Shown: positions 58,918-64,000 of the stretch, piece by piece
Position numbering within the stretch: the first letter of the stretch is position 1
How the letters are laid out: each line of letters starts with the position of its first letter
Assembly (NCBI RefSeq): GCF_047948215.1
Contig: NC_134461.1
Span: 89,214,245-89,278,244 of the forward strand
DNA: 64,000 bases
Source: Lycorma delicatula
Taxonomy: Eukaryota; Arthropoda; Insecta; Hemiptera; Fulgoridae
Reading direction: 5' to 3'
Made by a program: the position numbers and the translations under genes
Notes under the pieces: model-generated
Database searches by the model: none
What the model was told of the DNA's origin: nothing
What the model saw: only the letters and a program-made list of their open reading frames with translations

Positions 58918-58939
58918 GGTTAGGTTAGGTTAGGTTAGG
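58918..58939 (+). repeat. (TTAGG)n insect telomere-type repeat, right tract
   Basis: GG followed by four TTAGG units directly after the poly(A) run; same orientation and phase as the left tract. The next base begins the following GC-rich element. Confidence 0.95.
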
Positions 58940-60975
58940 CCTCCTTCTCCTCATGGAAGGAGGCCTCGGATCTGGATCGGGATTATGCCTCCCCGATGGA
59001 AAAGGGAGAGCTCAAGGAGGAGCGGGTGACGAGTGGTGTGACTTCTGATCCTGGCAAACGAAGGTGGTGTCTAGCTAATATACGGCTATTCTTTTCCGTT
59101 ACTTTAGGCAGCTTAGTTCTCTAGTTAGCCAACACGTAGATACGAATGCAGAGATGTTGGCTACAGAGAGTGTTCCTATAATATGGATAGTATTGCTCGG
59201 ATGGTGGGACTGTTCCGAGACGTATTGGAGGATACATCTGAGGAGCCAAAGGGAGCACGGTCGACTCGTTTAGACCTAGTGGGTGAAGCTACGAAAACTT
59301 ATTTCATTGTTTCTGATGTGGCCACTCAAACGACAGATGGAGGTACTCTTGTGGTAGATGTGCGGAAGGCACGGGAGAGCCGGGTAGTTGACAACGAATT
59401 GCCCGGCTGATTCTCCAAAGATGGTCCAAGGATGTATTTATGTCCACTATGGTGCTGGAGAATGTCAGTGGAGCTGATGGCCTTGCGAGGATGGTCGATC
59501 TGGCACTAGGAGTAGATTATTGCGCCGCCTCGGCGTTGTTGGGGAAAGTGTCCTGAGCGCGCCCGATGCTTCGATCGAGCTCATTGCAGGCTGGTCAGAT
59601 TACTGCTGTCAATACCCGTGCGATGGATTAGGCCAGTGGGTCAGTGGAAGTAAGCGGACTGAATTATTTGGTGTTAATGGTCTCATCGAAGGGTATGGAA
59701 CGTTTAGTCAAGCGCTTGATGCTGGGTGAGAATGCCAGTGCTTGTTTTTGCGGGTCTCAGGCAGGGTGGGGCTTCTTTTGTTTCGAGTGACTGAGTACGT
59801 GGCTCGAAGGCGCTGTTGTGAGCTTCAGGCGCACACAGGTATGCCATCATTAGATACCACAGTGGGTAGGGTCTCGGTGAAGAGACCAAACCGGCAGGGC
59901 TCCCAACCGCGACAGCGGTGGTGAAGGCGGCAGGCAGCAAATATGCGGGTCTCCTTTGCTCTGTAAGGACTCCGTTTCGCCAGGCAAAGCAGGTATACTC
60001 TCGGCGCATCGAGGTCAAGGAGAGAACCTACACATCTTACTGACCAGCTACGCCGGCAAATTTTGGACAAGGTGGAGGGCACGATAGTTATGGTCGGTAG
60101 GGGCGTTCGACATGTTCACTACCTCATAAAGTACACGCCCGTACCTCTAACGTGGATTTACTACGTGATATCTGCAAGACAGCTGAGACTCAATGACGAT
60201 AGATGTCCTCTCACTGCGGCCCTCGTTTGGGGATACAAAAGTGGCAACGGTGGCGGTTCCGCCTTTGCTCGCGGATAAATTGCTGAAGGACTGCCGCATC
60301 TGCATTGGGTGGGTGTCTTGGGGATTGGATACCGACCTTAGCCTGCGGCGGTCCTGATAGGCGAGGACATTGCTTCAACTGTAGGATTGCGGGCTTCCGT
60401 TAATGCCCAACACGGCTAGGAACGGGAGGGGTGGCGACCGGAACGCGTCACTGGGCGGGTGTCTTCCTCTAAGGAGTTGGGATGTAGGATTGCGGAGCAC
60501 CTACGTAAGGATTGCCCAACGGACGCCAAATGTACCCTTTGTAATTCTCGGGGGACGCGGCTGCAAGGGCCAAGACTAAATAATGAGGTGTTTTTTCTGT
60601 GTTTTGGGGAAGATTGGGACAGCCCTGTCCAGAAGCGGGAGCGGGACACTGCTTAGATGTTCCGCTGCCGGTGATTGGAAAGGGACTCCCTTAGTGTTCT
60701 GATCGGACTTCTGATCGGATGAATGGAGCAAAGTAAGACCGTTATGCAAGTGAAGGATCCCTTTGGAGTTCCTCATTTGAGAAGTGGCGTCAAGACCGGA
60801 GTCCCGGTGGGAGTATTTCTACGAGTTCCCCTCATTAGAGGCATGGCGACAAATTGAAGACCGAGTCCTGGCTGTCTGTTCTCTACTAGGCAGTTTCAGG
60901 CGATGGCGCCCTCTGGAGCTGTGTTTTTGGTTGGTTGCGGGTCCGGCTCCAAGGAGGGGATAAACATTAATGAAC
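58940..60975 (+). mobile_element. Gag-only non-LTR family G, copy 3 (longest)
   Basis: Starts at the TTAGG tract with a 9-bp-stem hairpin (GGCCTCCTT...AAGGAGGCC, 58938-58965). A decayed ORF1 follows (separate entry). After the last knuckle there is ~430 bp of non-coding DNA: CCCCTCATTAGAGGCATGGC, GAAGACCGAGTCCTGGCTG, GCGCCCTCTGGAGCTGTG and GCGGGTCCGGCTCCAAGGAG, matching the 3' tails at 34.8-35.45 kb and 38.7-39.1 kb. No RT motif on either strand. It ends near GGATAAACATTAATG without a clear poly(A). Confidence 0.72.
59183..60653 (+). pseudogene. R1-clade ORF1 (gag-like RNA-binding protein), decayed
   Basis: The presumed role is binding element RNA and delivering it to its target. First frame: MDSIARMVGLFRDVLEDTSE ... 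TYFIVSDVATQTTDGGTLVV (59183-59407). A middle part is broken into several frames (ILDKVEGTIVMVGRGVRHVH). Then VLSLRPSFGDTKVATVAVPP followed by LLADKLLKDCRICIGWVSW (~60200-60335), the diagnostic SLRP.FG...ATV.VP..LADKLL..IRIGWV region of R1-type gag. Zinc knuckles follow: CFNCRIAG (60371-, His changed, stop within), and CRIAEHLRKDC with DAKCTLC (60483-60543), which lacks its first CX2. Frameshifts and stops throughout. Confidence 0.8.
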
Positions 60976-62310
60976 CAAATGTACAAATATAATAAAAACC
61001 CAAGTTACTGTCTTATTTTACTTTAACAAAAACAAATATTGAAAATGACAACGTTAATAACTCCAAAAAAACTATCACCTTTTTTTTTATATTGCCATTC
61101 ATTGAAATGAAATCTATTATTAGCTATTATTTAATTAAATATAAGATACCGTTTAATCACAAACTGTAGTTAGTTATTTATTCAAAACGATTCACTAATT
61201 ATTTAAAACGTAATTATTTTTCCTGCGGTACATAACATTACAGATAACATAAGGCTATCAATATTATTATATTGTATATTTTATAGGTTAGAGCCAACTA
61301 CGTAAAATTATTATTAATATAGCTTATCCCAGGTCTTTGACAAATTATTTTTGTTTATAATTCCTAGTAATCAATTATTTTCATACAAAAAAAAATCAAT
61401 TTTTTTATACATTAATATTTCAAATTTATTTTTAATTGGTTTTCCCACCCAGATAATTTACGAAAAAAGATTTAAAACAAATATAAATAAAGCAATATTA
61501 AATCATACGATGTGTACTCATAAAAATATAATATTTTATGAGTAGGATATTAAAAATGAAATAGATTTAATAAAGGAAAAGCATCTGATCATACAAATTT
61601 TACATATTTCTTTAATGATTTTTTAAAAAAATCAATTAAGTATGAATAATAACCAAATATATTTGACTTTCTTAATTATTTAAAAAAAAAATACCTTTTC
61701 GGCACACCTACTGTTCCTCCATTGTCACTCATTAAACTAATCCCCGGAAAATAACAATGTTTTGTGCAATAATTGTGTCAAATTTGTTTTATTTTTAATA
61801 ACTTAATAAAACCGTTTGTAATTTTATGAAGCTAATCCTTTCCTAGTTAATTAATTTTTCTTTCTTTAACTTTGTGTAGTGTATTATAATTTACATTTAT
61901 TTAGCCGATATTTATATCATTTATAATAGTGATACCATCTCTGTCTTTCGTCGGGAAGATACAAATTCTGGCCTGCCGGAATTAAAACGAACATTTTGAT
62001 TTATATAAAGGAAAATATTATATAATCTTAATTTTATATTTATTCAGAGCTAAACGCTGGCATGCCCTCGGGGAGGGCTGAGCTACGTATTTTTAGTTGT
62101 ATTGCAAAATAACTAAATAAATAAATATTTCATTACCTCTCTTTCTCTCATTCCCTCTTTGTCTCAGACACACACAAACGCACACACACCATTTTGAGAG
62201 CAACACGCGTGTATGACTCTCCAGAGATCCATATCGTGGCCACGCTTATGCAATGATTTGGTAATTTTACTCTCGGTAGATTGGTACTGATAGCTTATTA
62301 TAACAACTAT
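60976..62310. other. AT-rich gap with mixed-composition patches
   Basis: No gene. A patch at 61940-62095 (TCGTCGGGAAGATACAAATT; CTGGCATGCCCTCGGGGAG) and one at 62160-62300 (CACACAAACGCACACACACC; CAGAGATCCATATCGTGGCC) look like repeat fragments of unknown type. Confidence 0.35.
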
Positions 62311-62319
62311 AACCATTAG

Positions 62320-62395
62320 AGTAAAGGACACTCCTCTGGGCTGTGTAATATTTAACTGCAGGATCCGGCTCGGGGGAGAAGAACAAAGAAAAAAA
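62320..62395 (+). mobile_element. Family G 3'-tail fragment (copy 4)
   Basis: TCTGGGCTGTGTAATATTTA then ACTGCAGGATCCGGCTCGGG, GGAGAAGAAC and an A-run matches the end of copy 2 (GTGGGCTGTGTTATACTTAA, GTGGATCCGGCCCAGGGGGA). An extreme 5' truncation. Confidence 0.65.
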
Positions 62396-62913
62396 AAGCT
62401 ATAACCATACGTATGAGGAAGCTAGGTTCCCTCCCAGCAAAATCTTGTTTATCTGAAAAATATGTGAATAATTTTTTTATATTTAGATTTTTCGCATTTG
62501 TGATCAATATTTATTAAAAAGTCAAAACGTTTTATTTTCCTTTGGTAATATATTGATTAATTTAATATCTATTTTTCTTGGTAAAGGCTACTTTAGAGTT
62601 AGATTTCTTTTTTTTTTAATAATTTATATATAATAAAACCAAATTTATTGGTTAATCAAAATGAAAGAATCTAATTTTTTTTTTATAAAACGAAACCAAG
62701 TTCTTTAATTCATTTTTAAATGAGAAATAATTGAATAAACTTACATTTCTTGCAGAAAAGTTTTATTAAAGGAAAATTTTTCTCTAAACAGTCATATGTG
62801 CTGAGATATTTTTCAATTAAAACCTTCAAAACACAGCTGCAGTCAATAGTGATTTTTAATTTTTAAACAAAGAAGGTTATTCTCAATTCACTTCATATTT
62901 ATTTTATTTTTAT
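62396..62913. other. AT-rich gap
   Basis: Nothing recognised. Confidence 0.35.
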
Positions 62914-63306
62914 CATTCAAGACGAAAAGATTAGAAGCTTATGAAATGTGGTGCTATAGGAGAATGTTAAAAATCAGATGGGTGGATAAAGTGACAAATG
63001 AAGAGGTATTGCGACAAATAGATGAAGAAAGAAGCATTTCGAAAAATATAGTTTAAAGAAGAGACAGACTTATAGGCCACATACTAAGGCATCCTGGAAT
63101 AGTCGCTTTAATATTGGAAGGACAGGTAGAAGGAAAACATTGTGTAGGCAGGCCACGTTTGGAATATGTAAAACAAATTGTTAGGGATGTAGGATGTAGA
63201 GGATATACTGAAATGAAACGACTAGCACTAGATAGGGAATCTTGAAGAGTGGATTAAACCAGTCAAATGACTGAAGACAAAAAAAAAAACAAAAAACATT
63301 CAAGAC
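62914..63306 (+). mobile_element. RTE-like LINE, 5'-truncated young copy with target-site duplication
   Basis: 62924-63296 matches 30777-31150 closely (KRLEAYEMWCYRRMLKIRWV, EEVLRQIDEERSIS, HILRHPGIVALILEGQVEG, CVGRPRLEYVKQIVRDVGC) and ends CAAATGACTGAAGAC with an A-rich tail. A perfect 10-bp repeat CATTCAAGAC lies at 62914-62923 and 63297-63306, marking the insertion. Relative to the 29.6-kb copy, the codon at the end of the first block is TGG, not TAG, but it has its own TAA at about 63053. Confidence 0.93.
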
Positions 63307-64000
63307 TTAATTTTTATAAAGAAACTTATTTTGATAGTCGTGTAATATGTTTCTTCTTGATAACTTTAGTGCATTTTTAAAAGAAAATAGAATTGTTTTT
63401 TTTATTAACCTATCATAATTGGAACATAAACCGGATTTAAAAAAAGAAATAATCAAAAAGTATTTGAAATAGGTGTTTGGTGTTAATAGATAATATTATT
63501 AACTATTATAATTATCTGTCTTTTGTCTATTATAGTTAGTCTTTTCTCTGTTATAATTATCTATCTTTTGTCATCATCTTTATTTAGTATTTGATTATTA
63601 TAGAATAGTTAGATTTGTATAGCTGCTGTCGCTTGTCAGATATTTGAGAGTATTTTTATGCAAAACTTCAAGAAAATTTGGGTTAAAGTTTTGCCTTAAA
63701 CATACAAAATTAATTTAAAAATGATTTAATAAGAAATTTTCAGTTTTAGAGTTTTATATAAATGTATGAATATTAATTTAACGTAAAATAATGTATATTT
63801 TTGTATTCTCGAAAAACGTTTTCGCTTTTTTTAATAATCTACGTTTTGTTTCGGCATTCCAAAATTTAACAATTGTCTCAGAATATTACTGAATTTTCAT
63901 CCTTTAAATTTCTTGCAAACGGCTTTTATTTATACTGGAAGAAAGTTTTTGTAAGCTTAGATTATACAGTTTAATAAAAAATAATTAAATAAAATGGTTT
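63307..64000. other. AT-rich gap to window end
   Basis: No gene recognised; imperfect TATTATAATTATCTGTCTTTTGTC-like units recur at 63500-63570 (two to three copies of ATTATCT.TCTTTTGTC). Confidence 0.35.

Noticed and set aside
55567..58939. Chromosome end (true telomere)
   Set aside because: Each TTAGG tract is only about 20-30 bp and is flanked on both sides by kilobases of ordinary AT-rich sequence, so this is interstitial or old subtelomeric material.
58547..60776. Numerous short ORFs on both strands in the GC-rich block
   Set aside because: Only the pieces with R1-gag signatures (59183-59407; about 60200-60335; 60371-60543) are supported; others are incidental.

Overview
The window is AT-rich, intron-containing nuclear DNA of an insect. 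A hemipteran is my best guess, from the expanded ecdysteroid-kinase-like (EcKL/CHK) genes, the TTAGG telomere-type repeats and the style of SINEs and LINEs; I cannot name the species. I see no bacterial or viral gene blocks, no CRISPR, and no host rRNA or functional tRNA gene.

Host genes. There are three members of one small family, all on the minus strand: a decayed EcKL copy running off the left edge (1-946), an intact 407-codon gene (17597-18820) and an intact 434-codon gene (42558-43862). All three have a good splice acceptor at or just before the ATG, which implies a shared gene plan of non-coding leader exon(s), a long intron and a single coding exon. Candidate TATA boxes with ATG-free leaders and GT donors lie at about 24.2-24.44 kb and 46.70-46.79 kb. 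Upstream of the first of these are perfect EcR/USP-type inverted repeats (IR-1), one of them inside a roughly 200-bp repeat that recurs at about 9.85-10.05 kb.

Mobile DNA makes up most of the rest. There are at least two tRNA-headed SINE families that share one 3' tail; several pieces of an APE-type non-LTR family, including two closely related 3' ends at 29.6-31.15 kb and 62.9-63.3 kb; other decayed non-LTR fragments (7.7, 13.6, 26 and 52 kb); a dead mariner (48.1-49.4 kb); a MITE with near-perfect ends (47.5 kb); and two foldback/palindromic elements (8.3-9.2 kb and 55.0-55.45 kb).

The GC-rich block at 55.6-61 kb is the most unusual part. An R1-clade (TRAS/SART-like) LINE lies between two short (TTAGG)n tracts. 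Its endonuclease end is inverted relative to its reverse transcriptase, the structure expected from twin priming. Directly after the second TTAGG tract comes a member of a second family that has a zinc-knuckle gag ORF and a 3' tail but no reverse transcriptase. Related copies lie at 34.8-35.45 kb and 38.68-39.33 kb, with a tail fragment at 62.3 kb, so this looks like a HeT-A-like, gag-only non-LTR family.
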